From Deltaproteobacteria bacterium (lineage in GTDB: Bacteria; Desulfobacterota; Syntrophia; Syntrophales; Smithellaceae): a DNA stretch of 64,000 nucleotides. Made by a program: the position numbers and the translations under genes. Location: assembly GCA_009668925.1 (NCBI GenBank), contig SBEK01000001.1, forward strand, positions 3,226 through 67,225. The letters run 5' to 3'. Below are positions 37,233-46,953 of this stretch, one piece after another; within the stretch, counting starts at the first letter, position 1, and each line of letters begins with the position of its first letter. The notes beneath the pieces were generated by a model, which saw only the letters and a program-made list of their open reading frames with translations, was not told the origin of the DNA and did not search any database.

Positions 37233-39458
37233 TCAGAAATTGAGCGTCATCAAGCTGGTCCATACTTTTTTATCGGAAGCGGCTGTTCTGCCCTTCTTTG
37301 GCGCCGCTGCGCTTTCCATCAGTGAGTCCATCATATGCAAACAGGTGTCCATGTGCCGGATAAACTCATCGGCCGGAATCATTTCGCCATAAGTCCGGGT
37401 AAAAGAGTAAATGCAGACATCCTCTTTCCTGGCGAGTTCGGCAATTTCCCGGGCCAGCCGAATACTCCGCCTCGCTGTTTCCATTGCGGCGGCGGTGCGC
37501 ACCGGCAGAAAATCCCATAAAGCAACGGCATGACAAAAATAAATGGTCGGCCGGTAGCTTTGCAGCGAAATGGCGTCGTCATGAATCTTCGCCTTGGCCA
37601 TCATCAGTTTTTCCGTCACGTCATTGAGAGCGTCTTCCGGCAGATCGGACCTTCGGAAGCCGATCTGCCAGTGGACGTTCACGGCAACCTCCCGACCGAT
37701 GGACGAAGGCCCGGCAACAGGTTTCCGCGGATCGACAAAAATCTGCTCGTCATGTTTCAAAACGGCGCGAAGCATCCGGACGCTGTTTAGCAAATAAGAG
37801 GAGCGGATGCCGGACGGAGAAACGGCGATGGCGTTTTCAAACAAGTCCTCCGCCGCATCCAGGCATTGATAAACGTGGTTTTTCAAGGCGGACAGCCCTC
37901 CTTTATCCGACGCGATCTTCCGGTCCGAACGGGCATGGCCGAGTGCGCACATCGCCTGGGCCATATACACGACGGCATACTCGCAGTAAAAATCCTCCGA
38001 TTCCGAGGCGCAGTTTTCTTCGATAAAGCGGGCCTCTTTTTTGGCCTGCCGGAACAGCGCAGAGGCGGCCTCGTAGGAGGGTGCGGATAGTGCGATATTG
38101 CGCAAAAGAACCATCCGGAGCGTTCGGGCGATCAGATCGTTCGGATTAATCGACAAGACGACCCGCAGAATTTCAATGGCCTCGGCAAACCGCCGCCGGT
38201 AATACAGCGTCTTTGCGATTTCCAGGCCCAGCAGGGAATTGTGCGGAACTTTGAAAAAAGTGGTTACCGCATTGGGTTCGTCGCGGTTGTCTCCCGGTGC
38301 GGATTCATCGGGCAGCCGCCACAGCAGATGGTTGAGTTTGTTCACGGCTGCCGGGTTGTTCCCCAGGATGGGATCGGCCAGCAGATCCGACACGAAGTCG
38401 AAATACAATGTGCTCCAGAATGCTTCAATCCACCAGATGGTCAGCGACTCGCCGTTAAACAGCGTCGTCTCCGTGGGGTTTGCGCAGAGAACGACGCGGA
38501 TGTCATTGACCAGCACGCACTGTCTGGCCACATCGGACAGGCGAATGACCGGATCATCGGGCAGTTTTGCGTTTAAGAGCGGCAGGAGATGATTGTCGAT
38601 GCCGGTAAATTCCCCGACGACAACGGCAATGGACAGAAAGCGGTTTTTGGTGGAATACGCGGACAACGCCCAGCGGATCGCCATCTGATGGGCCAGCGAC
38701 ACGGCGCTTCTGAGACACTGCCGGTAGGCGACCAGATCACCGTCGGATGTTTCTTTGGGAAAGTCCACATACAGCGTGGTAATGTCATGCGCGCGAACCT
38801 TGCCCCAGCGTCCGTAGGAAAACTGGCTGATGGACTGGTCGATGTAAGTCTTGACCGTTTTTTTAAGCCAGCCCAGAATTTCGTGATCAATGACGTCGCC
38901 GCGGCTGTAAAGCGCAAATCCGATGCGCACGCCTTCCCGGTAATTTTCCGTCTGCCTCTCTTCGCGGCAGACCGCGAGAAGTGTCCCATAATGCCAGTGG
39001 GCGGCAATCTCGGGCCGTTCATGACCCAGCCAGAAAGCCAGGCTTCTTAAAACATTTTGTTTGTAGACGGTATCGATCGGCTCCTTCTTCAGGCGGGTCA
39101 GCATGGAATTGGTCACTTTGGGGAGGGCAATTTGTTTTTCAGTGAGCAGATTGTTGATGCGTTCGGTCATCGCCCGAAGCGAGATATTAAGCTTCAGGAG
39201 TTCGTCTCTCTTGTCCAGCAGTTCTTCAAAATCCAGATGCCTGGACAGTTTGAAGGCCGGACGATGGCTCATTTGGCGGGTGATGAAATTTTCCAGTGCC
39301 AAAACGTCCGGCGTCTCGATGAAGCGGGATCGAACGGCAAAAGTCAGGAAGGTGTCCCGGATCAGACTGTTGTCGCTGTTTTGGGAAAACGCCGTCCAAG
39401 CTTCCGGCGTAGGGAAAGCCGCGAGGAGCGCGCTTACGGCTTTATCTTTCATCTGCAT
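37233..39458 (-). CDS. Unrecognised 741-residue cytoplasmic protein
   Basis: I do not recognise this family. Start 39458 is taken because GGGAGG lies eight bases before it. There is no signal peptide or membrane segment. The N-terminal third is helical with a heptad-like region (LDKRDELLKLNISLRAMTER). The middle holds long mixed segments with several tryptophans. Around residues 410-480 there is a TPR-like stretch (LLGLEIAKTLYYRRRFAEAI, LSINPNDLIARTLRMVLLRN). The last 20 residues are basic. It is cotranscribed with the MFS transporter 11 bases downstream, which hints at a regulatory or partner role, but function is unknown. Confidence 0.8.
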   Translation of the reverse strand: MQMKDKAVSALLAAFPTPEAWTAFSQNSDNSLIRDTFLTFAVRSRFIETPDVLALENFITRQMSHRPAFKLSRHLDFEELLDKRDELLKLNISLRAMTERINNLLTEKQIALPKVTNSMLTRLKKEPIDTVYKQNVLRSLAFWLGHERPEIAAHWHYGTLLAVCREERQTENYREGVRIGFALYSRGDVIDHEILGWLKKTVKTYIDQSISQFSYGRWGKVRAHDITTLYVDFPKETSDGDLVAYRQCLRSAVSLAHQMAIRWALSAYSTKNRFLSIAVVVGEFTGIDNHLLPLLNAKLPDDPVIRLSDVARQCVLVNDIRVVLCANPTETTLFNGESLTIWWIEAFWSTLYFDFVSDLLADPILGNNPAAVNKLNHLLWRLPDESAPGDNRDEPNAVTTFFKVPHNSLLGLEIAKTLYYRRRFAEAIEILRVVLSINPNDLIARTLRMVLLRNIALSAPSYEAASALFRQAKKEARFIEENCASESEDFYCEYAVVYMAQAMCALGHARSDRKIASDKGGLSALKNHVYQCLDAAEDLFENAIAVSPSGIRSSYLLNSVRMLRAVLKHDEQIFVDPRKPVAGPSSIGREVAVNVHWQIGFRRSDLPEDALNDVTEKLMMAKAKIHDDAISLQSYRPTIYFCHAVALWDFLPVRTAAAMETARRSIRLAREIAELARKEDVCIYSFTRTYGEMIPADEFIRHMDTCLHMMDSLMESAAAPKKGRTAASDKKVWTSLMTLNF

Positions 39459-39732
39459 TATGGTAACCTCCCAAACATTATTAAAAATATTCACGCTGTC
39501 ATGACACATCCTTATTTCCCGCGTCCGGCGGAAACACGAAATTGTTTTACCATAAAACGGTATTATTAATAAAACACTACTTAACATTGACAGTCATTTT
39601 ATGGGGACGTATACAGCCATACGGACCGTGAATAGTCGGGGAAATAAGCATTTCTAGTTGTAAGACCTGTTTGCGCCGTTCATGATCTTCAATAACCGGC
39701 GGCACAACGATTCAAATCAAGGAGGGTTGGAA

Positions 39733-42393
39733 ATGGATCATTACAAACTGTTCATTGACGGAGAGTTCGTGGATGCGGCCAGCGGTGATGTTTTCGAAAC
39801 CATCGATCCGGGAACGGGAGCGCCTTTTGCCACGGTGGCCAAAGCCGGAAAGGCAGATGTGGAAGCGGCAATTGCCGCGGCCCGGAGGTCCTTTGACAGC
39901 GGCGTCTGGAGCAATCTCAGTCCCGCCGCCCGTGCGGAGAAGATCTATGATTTTGCCGATCAGGTCGGTCAACAGACGCTTCGGCTGGCGGTCACGGAAT
40001 CGCAGGACGCAGGACATGTCATCAAACTCTCCAAATTCTGGGGGATGCTCGGTTCCGGCATGCTGCGCAACCTGGGCTATTATGCCAGCCGTGATTTTCC
40101 CTGGCGGGAGGAAATCCCCTATTCCGGCAATGTCTTTGCCCCCGGCCGCGAATGGATCCGCCGTGAACCCATCGGCGTCTGCGTCGGCATCGTGCCCTGG
40201 AATTTTCCGGCGAGCATGGCGTTCTGGAAAATCGGTCTGGCCATCATCATGGGCAACAGCATTGTGCTGAAGCCGGCCACGTCGACTCCCCTCACCGCAT
40301 TGATCATTGCCGAAGCGGCCCAGGCGGCGGGCATCCCCAGGGGCGTGATCAATGTACTCCCCGGTCCGGGCGGATCGCTGGGCAAATTCCTGTGCACGCA
40401 TCCCGATGTCGACAAAATCGCCATCACGGGCAGTACGGAAGTCGGCCGGGAAATCATGAAAATGGCCTCTGATTCGGTGAAGAAAGTGACTTTGGAACTG
40501 GGCGGGAAGTCGGCCAATATCATACTGGATGATGCGGATATCGATCTGGCCGTAAACGGCGCCTGCTTCGGCACTTTCTTCCATCAAGGCCAGGTCTGCG
40601 AATCGGGAACCCGCGTTCTGGTTTCGGCAAAGATCTACGATGAGTTCGTCGAAAAGATGAAGACGAGGGCGGAGCAAATCCGGGTGGGCTACCAGCTGCT
40701 GCCCGACAGCCACATGGGTCCTCTGGCCAATGCGGCCCAACTGGCGACCGTGGAGTCATATGTCAAACTGGGTCAGACGGAAGGCGCGAAGCTCATCACC
40801 GGAGGGAAGCGCGTCGTCATGCCTGGTCTTGAAGGCGGCTACTATTACGCTCCCACCATCTTCACCGATGTCCGGAATTCGATGCGCATCGCCCAGGAAG
40901 AAATCTTCGGGCCCGTAGTTTGCGTCATCAAGTACGACACGGACGAAGAGGCCGTGGCGATTGCCAATGATTCGATGTACGGACTCGGAGGAGGCGTCTT
41001 TTCCCGCAGCAATGCCCGGGCCGTCCGCGTGGCCGAACAGATCCGCACCGGAACGGTCTGGATCAACAACTACCATATCTTCGCCGATTTCTGTCCTTTC
41101 GGCGGGTACAAGCAATCCGGCGTCGGGCGGGAACTGGGAGCCGCCGGCCTTGCTGAATATACGCAGATCAAACGCATTCACGTGAATTCCTTTGCCGCCG
41201 TGGAGAGCAACTTTACCATGTCGTGCCTTTCCGACGAAACCAAGGTCGCCCTGGTTCAGTATAACTGTCCGACAAATGTCATCTCGGGTCACGGGACGCT
41301 GCACGCCATTTATAAGGAAATCGTGAATCTCGGATGCAAGCGGGCGCTTATCCTGACCGATACCGGCGTCCGCAAGGCCGGTCTTACTCAGAAGGTCCAG
41401 GATGCGCTGGTCGAATTCTGCGTCGGCGTGTTTGACGAAATTGCGCAGGATACGGATCTCGATATTGTCGATGCGGCGACGGCCATGGCCCGCGAGCTCA
41501 GAGCGGATTGCATCGTCAGTGTCGGCGGGGGAAGCGTGATTGACACGGCCAAGGCGGTTTGCGTCACGCTGAAGAACGGCGGGAAATGCAACGATCACAT
41601 CGCCCTCAACCGTCTCCAGGAACCGCAGATCCCGCATATCGTCATTCCGACAACGTCGGGAACCGGAAGTGAAGTGACGAGTGTGGCCGTCATCAAGAGC
41701 AAGGCGGCCGGACGAAAAGTCTTTCTGGTGGATCCGCGGATTATCCCCAATACGGCGATCCTCGATCCGCAGTTCACCATGACGCTGCCGGCCGGATTGA
41801 CGGCCACGACGGCCATGGACGCCATGACCCATGCGGTGGAAGCGCTCACCAGCATCATGGCCCAGCCCATCTGCGACGGTCAGGCGCTCCAGGCGATCCG
41901 CCTGATTAAGGAGAATTTGCCCAAGGTCATCGCCAATCCCAAAGACGGCAAGGCCCGCAACCTGCTGCAGACGGCCGCGACGATGGCCGGATGGGCATTC
42001 ACCATCGCCCAGGTCGGCCTGGCGCATGCCATGGCCCACACGGTGGGCATTCTCTATAACGTGCCCCACGGTGCTGCCTGCGGCATCGTTTTACCCGCGG
42101 TGATGCGCTTCAATGTGGACTTCGCCGCCGAAAAGCTGGCGATGGTGGCCCAGGCGATGGGCGTCAATACCGCCGGGATGGATGACAAGAAAGCGGCTTT
42201 GGCCGCCGCCGATACGATCGAAAAATTGATGAAAGAGGCGGGCCATCCGCTGCGTCTGCGCGACGTCGGCGTGCCCGAGGACGGTCTCGACATGGCCGCA
42301 TTCCATGCCATCTGCGATACCGCGGCGCTTTTCAATGCCCGGCCCGTTGCGGATCCGGCGGAAGTGGCGGCGCTTTACAAACAAGTCTATTAG
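39733..42393 (+). CDS. Aldehyde dehydrogenase fused to iron-type alcohol dehydrogenase
   Basis: One 886-residue chain. Residues about 1-488 are a classical NAD(P)-dependent aldehyde dehydrogenase with Glu255 in LELGGKS and Cys289 in GQVCESGTRV; residues about 492-886 are an iron-containing alcohol dehydrogenase with GGGSVIDTAKA and metal ligands in AMDAMTHAVEAL and HAMAHTVGILYNVPHG. The order resembles AdhE, but the aldehyde half is of the acid-forming (betaine-aldehyde-dehydrogenase-like) kind, not the CoA-acylating kind. It could carry an alcohol through the aldehyde to the acid, or the reverse. Start 39733 is fixed by GGAGGG six bases before. No frameshift is seen at the junction. Confidence 0.9.
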   Translation: MDHYKLFIDGEFVDAASGDVFETIDPGTGAPFATVAKAGKADVEAAIAAARRSFDSGVWSNLSPAARAEKIYDFADQVGQQTLRLAVTESQDAGHVIKLSKFWGMLGSGMLRNLGYYASRDFPWREEIPYSGNVFAPGREWIRREPIGVCVGIVPWNFPASMAFWKIGLAIIMGNSIVLKPATSTPLTALIIAEAAQAAGIPRGVINVLPGPGGSLGKFLCTHPDVDKIAITGSTEVGREIMKMASDSVKKVTLELGGKSANIILDDADIDLAVNGACFGTFFHQGQVCESGTRVLVSAKIYDEFVEKMKTRAEQIRVGYQLLPDSHMGPLANAAQLATVESYVKLGQTEGAKLITGGKRVVMPGLEGGYYYAPTIFTDVRNSMRIAQEEIFGPVVCVIKYDTDEEAVAIANDSMYGLGGGVFSRSNARAVRVAEQIRTGTVWINNYHIFADFCPFGGYKQSGVGRELGAAGLAEYTQIKRIHVNSFAAVESNFTMSCLSDETKVALVQYNCPTNVISGHGTLHAIYKEIVNLGCKRALILTDTGVRKAGLTQKVQDALVEFCVGVFDEIAQDTDLDIVDAATAMARELRADCIVSVGGGSVIDTAKAVCVTLKNGGKCNDHIALNRLQEPQIPHIVIPTTSGTGSEVTSVAVIKSKAAGRKVFLVDPRIIPNTAILDPQFTMTLPAGLTATTAMDAMTHAVEALTSIMAQPICDGQALQAIRLIKENLPKVIANPKDGKARNLLQTAATMAGWAFTIAQVGLAHAMAHTVGILYNVPHGAACGIVLPAVMRFNVDFAAEKLAMVAQAMGVNTAGMDDKKAALAAADTIEKLMKEAGHPLRLRDVGVPEDGLDMAAFHAICDTAALFNARPVADPAEVAALYKQVY

Positions 42394-42443
42394 GCTATGG
42401 GCTGAAAATAGGTTAATAGACTGTTGGCTGTTAGGCTGTTAGG
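42391..42443 (+). repeat. GRCTGTTA repeats starting in the stop codon of the fusion gene
   Basis: The TAG at 42391-42393 begins TAGGCTATG and is followed by degenerate 7-8 bp units, the last three being GACTGTTG, GCTGTTA, GGCTGTTA. Confidence 0.75.
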
Positions 42444-42445
42444 AT

Positions 42446-42476
42446 AAAAGGTGCGGCGCGAAGGCGCCGCGCTTTT
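42446..42476 (+). terminator. Hairpin terminator after the aldehyde/alcohol dehydrogenase gene
   Basis: GCGGCGC, loop GAAG, GCGCCGC, extended by AAAAG/CTTTT. The CTTTTG end serves as a short U-run. Confidence 0.8.
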
Positions 42477-42515
42477 GTAAGGAACTCGCGACCGTTCCCT
42501 ACAGTCTGACAAATG

Positions 42516-42558
42516 AAAACGGCCACCCGGTATGCACCGGGCGGCCGTTTGTTTTTTT
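42516..42558. terminator. Bidirectional terminator between convergent genes
   Basis: CGGCC and ACCCGGT pair with ACCGGG and GGCCG around ATGC; the plus strand continues GTTTGTTTTTTTT, and the minus strand GTTTTCATTT. Confidence 0.88.
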
Positions 42559-42559
42559 T

Positions 42560-42592
42560 CTAAAAGCCTATAGCCGACAGCCTAAACAACCT
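42560..42592 (-). repeat. GRCTGT-type repeats downstream of the acyl-CoA dehydrogenase
   Basis: On the minus strand, about five bases after the stop codon, GTTTAGGCTGTCGGCTATAG continues into GGCTTTTAG. It is the inverted partner of 42391-42443. Confidence 0.7.
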
Positions 42593-42597
42593 GTTTT

Positions 42598-44457
42598 TTA
42601 GATCGTGAAACCCAGGTCAACCAGTTCCAGAGCACTCTTGTCACCGGCTTTGATGGCTTCGCACCGCGCTTTGACGGTCGTCAGACTGTCGTTGGCGAAG
42701 AATTTTGCCGAAGCCACACGGCCGGCGTAGAAAGCGGCTTCCTGATCTTCTCTCTGGAAACCCTTCTGTTTGCCGATCGAGATCAGGCCTTTCGCCTCAT
42801 ACATGGCGTTCAGTTTTTCCTGAGCGATAACGGCTGCATCAAGCAGGAAGTAACCGACGACCAGGTCTCCGAAGATCTCCAGGAATTTGCTGGCGTTGTA
42901 AATAGGCGCCAGGAAGTCGCCGGATTTGCCGGCGCCGGCAAAGAACATGGTCAGGTCGATAACCGCATTTAACGCCTCTTCCACCGTGGCGGCAGTTTTG
43001 GCAAATTCGGGGTTGTTCTTGTGTTTGGCAATGCCTTGTCCAATCAGACCGGCCAGGTTCATGACATTCGCGCCTTTGCGCTGGCCGAGTTTGCGGCCCA
43101 CGAGGTCGAGCGCCTGGATGCCGTTGGTGCCTTCATAGATGCAGGCGATCTTTTCGTCGCGGACAAATTGTTCCACCGGATATTCGGAGCAGAAGCCGTA
43201 GCCGCCGTAAATGTCCATCGCCATTGAGCAGACCAGGAAACCTTTATCACTGCAGTAGGCCTTGATAATCGGGGTCAAAAGTTCGATGTAGCCTTCCCAG
43301 TTGGCTCTTTCTTCTTCCGTCTTCGAGATCTTGCTCATGTCCATGCAATTCGCGATGAAATAACACATGGACCGCATGCCTTCCACAAGGGACTTCATCC
43401 ACATCAGTTTTTTGCGGATATCGGGGTGATTGATGATGGCCACTGCTTTGGCGGCGGGATTTTTCATTTCCCAAACCGGAGTGCCCTGAATGCGCTCTTT
43501 GGCATAAGCCACGGCATGCTGATAGCTGGCCGAAGAAAGACAGAGTCCCTGCATACCGATGCCCAGACGCGCTTCGTTCATCATCTGGAACATGACCTTC
43601 AAACCTGAGCGTTCCTCACCGAGCAGTTCGCCGATGCATTTCCCGTCTTCACCGAAGTTTAACGTACAGGTGGCATTTCCCTTGATACCCATTTTGTGCT
43701 CGACGCCGCCGCACTTCACATCGTTGGATTCGCCGACGGAGCCGTCTTCGTTAACCGTAAATTTGGGAACGATAAAAATGGAGATCCCTTTGGTTCCGGC
43801 CGGATCGCCTTCGATGCGCGCCAGAACGGGATGGATGATGTTCGCGGCCAGATCATGGTCGCCCGCGGAAATGAAGCACTTGGTGCCCGTAATGAGGAAT
43901 TTCCCGTCGGGGAGACGTTTGGCGGTGGTCTTCAACGCGCCGACGTCCGAGCCCGCGCCCGGTTCGGTAAGACACATCGTTCCGGTCCATTCGCCGGAAA
44001 ACATCTTATACATATACTTGTTTTTCTGTTCGTCGGTGCCGTAAGTATTGATCATGTTGGCGGCGCCGTGCGTCAACCCGCTGTACATGCCGAAGGCGTA
44101 GTTGGCCGCGGCCATGGTTTCCAGCGTGGCCCAGCCCGCGGAATGGGGCAGACCCTGGCCGCCGACATCGGGAGAATCCATGGGGTTAATCCAGCCGGCT
44201 TCGGTATATTTTTTCCAAGGTTCATGAAAACACTTGGGAACGGTAACGACGCCGTCTTTCAGATGACAGCCTTCTTCTCCTTCTTTCAAAGTCGGGAAGA
44301 TGACATTGACGGCCAACTTTTCGGCTTCATTCATAATCATCAGAATGTCATCTTTGGAATACCCTCCGTACTCTTCTGATGCAAAGATTTTGTCCATGCC
44401 GAATTGTTCAAAAAGAACAAACTGCTGATCACGAGTGTTTACTAATAAATTGCCCAT
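42598..44457 (-). CDS. Long-form acyl-CoA dehydrogenase
   Basis: FAD enzyme forming the 2,3-double bond in acyl-CoA. 619 residues, about 200 more than the short ACADs, with the N-terminal and C-terminal extensions of the FadE5-like group. FAD/substrate motifs CLTEPGAGSDVGALKT, ITGTKCFISAGDHD and the catalytic Glu442 in CIYEGTNGIQALDLVGRKLG are intact. Chain-length preference cannot be read. No electron-transfer flavoprotein gene is adjacent. A strong upstream promoter overlaps an inverted repeat, so it is likely regulated by fatty-acid status. AGGGAG precedes the ATG. Confidence 0.93.
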   Translation of the reverse strand: MGNLLVNTRDQQFVLFEQFGMDKIFASEEYGGYSKDDILMIMNEAEKLAVNVIFPTLKEGEEGCHLKDGVVTVPKCFHEPWKKYTEAGWINPMDSPDVGGQGLPHSAGWATLETMAAANYAFGMYSGLTHGAANMINTYGTDEQKNKYMYKMFSGEWTGTMCLTEPGAGSDVGALKTTAKRLPDGKFLITGTKCFISAGDHDLAANIIHPVLARIEGDPAGTKGISIFIVPKFTVNEDGSVGESNDVKCGGVEHKMGIKGNATCTLNFGEDGKCIGELLGEERSGLKVMFQMMNEARLGIGMQGLCLSSASYQHAVAYAKERIQGTPVWEMKNPAAKAVAIINHPDIRKKLMWMKSLVEGMRSMCYFIANCMDMSKISKTEEERANWEGYIELLTPIIKAYCSDKGFLVCSMAMDIYGGYGFCSEYPVEQFVRDEKIACIYEGTNGIQALDLVGRKLGQRKGANVMNLAGLIGQGIAKHKNNPEFAKTAATVEEALNAVIDLTMFFAGAGKSGDFLAPIYNASKFLEIFGDLVVGYFLLDAAVIAQEKLNAMYEAKGLISIGKQKGFQREDQEAAFYAGRVASAKFFANDSLTTVKARCEAIKAGDKSALELVDLGFTI

Positions 44458-44775
44458 AACTAACTCCCTTCTTTTGTGTTTTGGAATTTCAAACGTTTAA
44501 AACGTCAGTTCAAGTCATTGTTCCTTTTCCGGGCGGCGTGTAGACTTTCAAGATGGGAATGCATTCGTTCCGGCCGAAATATATTGCAGAGGTTTTTGAG
44601 GACCCTTACATAATACAAGACGATTCGGAAGCATCTGCCTGTGGCTCTTGAGCCTCTTACTATTTTATGACTATAATTCCAAACTTGACCGAAAGTCAAT
44701 AAAAATAATAAAAAATGAGATGCACTGATTCTTGTGTCTCAGTCTGATGGGCGGGGTAACGAATCCGGAAAGATT
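44458..44775. other. Upstream region of the acyl-CoA dehydrogenase
   Basis: About 210 bases of leader, then promoter and operator (44670-44699), then the 3' end of the upstream synthetase gene. No additional gene is supported. Confidence 0.5.
44670..44699 (-). promoter_or_regulatory. Promoter with overlapping TTGAC-N5-GTCAA operator
   Basis: On the minus strand TTGACT (44699-44694), 18 bases, TATAGT (44675-44670). The -35 is one half of the perfect inverted repeat TTGAC CGAAA GTCAA (44685-44699, plus strand), so a bound regulator would block RNA polymerase. Confidence 0.65.
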
Positions 44776-46953
44776 CTACTTATTATCCCTATGATATTCA
44801 TAATATTTTGCCGTTTTAACCAGCGCCGAAACCGCCTTGGGCAGCCCTTTGTAAACCGGGATGCCGGCCGACATCAAAATGTTTTCGAAAACGGGAATCC
44901 ATTTTCTGATTTCTTCGGATGGCTGATACTGACGCCAGACGACCATCATGGGTTTTCCATGGGTATGCTTCCGACCTTCGCCGGTCAGATAGGAGGCGAC
45001 GGTTTCAATATAGGCGCCGCCGGGCGCCTTGTTGAAAAGCCAGTCAAAGGGAACGGAAATGATGTAATTATCGATTTCACCGCTTTGCGACAGGAGTTCC
45101 AGCACTTCACTCATCAGGGGCAGATGAATGAAGGCAATGACGGCATCAATCGGGTTTCGGATCATGGCTCCGGCCGGCGGAATCAGCTTTCTCAGTTTCC
45201 GCGTCAGAGTTTCCGAAAGTGCCGGAAGCGCCAGATGGGCCCGCGCACAGTCGTCGGCAACGGATACGCCGATGCCCCCGCCAAATCCGAGAACGGCTGT
45301 TCTCCTTCCCCGGACTTTCCCCAGGCGATGAAACGCCTGGGTGACATCAGCCATTTCTTCCAGGGACTCTACCTGCACCGCTCCGGTTTGCCGGAAAAAG
45401 GACTTCCATATCTTCTCTCCCCCGGCCAGTGAGCCGGTATGTGAAGACACGGCCCTGGCTCCCGATTCCGTAAGCCCGCTCTTATAGATGATCACGGGCT
45501 TTCGGCGATTGACTTCCGTGACCAGGTCCCGGAGAAGCCGTCCGTCCTTCACGCCCTCGAGATACATCGTGATGATCCTGGTTGCCTCGTCATGGGCCAG
45601 ATAATCGAGAAAATCGGTGCAGTCGAGCGTCAGAGCGTTGCCGTAACTGACGGACTTGCTGAAATGGATCCCGTAATGATCCGTGAGGTAATTTGTAAAA
45701 TCCTGGGCATTGCCGCCGCTCTGGCTGATCAGGGAAACCGGTCCGCTCTCTGCAGATGCGGCCTCCCACGTCAGGAGACGGGTTTCGGGAACATAGAATC
45801 CCATGCAATTGGGGCCGATCACGCGCAGCCCTCCCCCGCGGGCAATCGTTTCAATTTCCCCTTGCAGCCTGATGCCTTCTTCTTCACCGGATTCCTTGAA
45901 ACCGGAACTGAAGATATGGATATTTTTATTGCCCGTGGCGACGCATTCTTTCAGAATATCCGGAACCAGCGGTCCGGGGATGGAGAGAATGACGAGATCC
46001 ACCGCCTCGGGCAACGACGCCAGATTGGGATAAGCCTTTATCCCGTCGATTTCGTCGAGCTTCGGGTTGACGGGATAAAGTCTTCCCCGATAACCGAAAT
46101 TTTTCATGCACCCGAACATCCCGGAAAATCCACTCGCTTCCGGCCGCGTGGCGCCCACTACGGCGACTGATTCGGCATGCGTCATCACGTCGAGGGCGGC
46201 GCGGATTTCGGCGGATCTCTTGCTGCTCGCTCCCTCACCCGGGGTTTCGCCGGTGCGCGCGGCCTTGCGCTCATCCAGGACAATCAGGGCATCCACGGCC
46301 ACGATTTTTCCCTTCGGGGTCACGATCAGCGGATTGATATCCACTTCTCTGATCGCGGGCTGTTCCATTCCCAGTCTGGCCACGCCCAGTAAAACATCCG
46401 TCACCTGATCGAGATCGGCGGCTGCTTCTCCTCGAAAGTTTTCCAGAAGCCGGCGGGACTTGATTTCCCGGATCATCCGCCGGGCCTCTTTCTCATCGAA
46501 TGGAGCAATCCGGAAAGTCGTATCCGCCAGCACTTCGGTGAAGATGCCGCCCAGGCCGAACATGACGACCGGGCCGAACTGAGCATCACGGAACATCCCG
46601 ACGACCAATTCTCGGCTCCCCTGAACACAGGGGGAAATAAGACAGCCTTCCCAGTCAACGCCGGCCGACTTTTTAATGGCGGAAAAAGCCCTGCGAACTT
46701 CTCCTTGCGATTTCAGGTTTGTCTTAACCAGTCCGCGTTCCGTTTTATGGGTGAGCTTCGCGCCATGGCCTTTCACCACAACGGGAAATCCGATTTTTTG
46801 CGCATATAAAACGGCGTCATCCGCCCGTGTGACGACTTTGTCTTCCACGACCGGCACGCCGTAATCTTTCAATAATTTCTTTGATTCAACCTCCGTCATG
46901 GACAACCGCCCCTCCGCTTTAACCCGCTTAATCAGTTTGTCTGCGTTCGTCAT
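44776..46953 (-). CDS. ADP-forming acyl-CoA synthetase, ATP-grasp domain first
   Basis: About 725 residues. Here the ATP-grasp domain leads (about 20-235: SKKLLKDYGVPVVEDK, FPVVVKGHGAKLTHKTE, MFGLGGIFTEVLAD, DINPLIV); the CoA-binding domain follows (about 260-390: SVAVVGATRPEASGFSGMFG) and then the ligase part with phosphohistidine near residue 505 in VSSHTGSLAGGE. The order is thus permuted relative to the gene at 27089. The ATG at 46953 overlaps the TetR stop (ATGA), with another ATG two codons upstream at 46959. Being coupled to a TetR regulator, it probably handles a substrate whose acyl-CoA or free acid is the effector. Confidence 0.9.
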   Translation of the reverse strand: MTNADKLIKRVKAEGRLSMTEVESKKLLKDYGVPVVEDKVVTRADDAVLYAQKIGFPVVVKGHGAKLTHKTERGLVKTNLKSQGEVRRAFSAIKKSAGVDWEGCLISPCVQGSRELVVGMFRDAQFGPVVMFGLGGIFTEVLADTTFRIAPFDEKEARRMIREIKSRRLLENFRGEAAADLDQVTDVLLGVARLGMEQPAIREVDINPLIVTPKGKIVAVDALIVLDERKAARTGETPGEGASSKRSAEIRAALDVMTHAESVAVVGATRPEASGFSGMFGCMKNFGYRGRLYPVNPKLDEIDGIKAYPNLASLPEAVDLVILSIPGPLVPDILKECVATGNKNIHIFSSGFKESGEEEGIRLQGEIETIARGGGLRVIGPNCMGFYVPETRLLTWEAASAESGPVSLISQSGGNAQDFTNYLTDHYGIHFSKSVSYGNALTLDCTDFLDYLAHDEATRIITMYLEGVKDGRLLRDLVTEVNRRKPVIIYKSGLTESGARAVSSHTGSLAGGEKIWKSFFRQTGAVQVESLEEMADVTQAFHRLGKVRGRRTAVLGFGGGIGVSVADDCARAHLALPALSETLTRKLRKLIPPAGAMIRNPIDAVIAFIHLPLMSEVLELLSQSGEIDNYIISVPFDWLFNKAPGGAYIETVASYLTGEGRKHTHGKPMMVVWRQYQPSEEIRKWIPVFENILMSAGIPVYKGLPKAVSALVKTAKYYEYHRDNK

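Noticed and set aside
40756..42069. Antisense open frame of 437 codons under the dehydrogenase fusion
   Set aside because: Covered by a gene with intact catalytic motifs; translation shows no known domain.
39733..42393. Two separate genes joined by a frameshift or assembly error
   Set aside because: The frame runs through the domain junction without a break, and the second half has no start codon with ribosome site near the junction.
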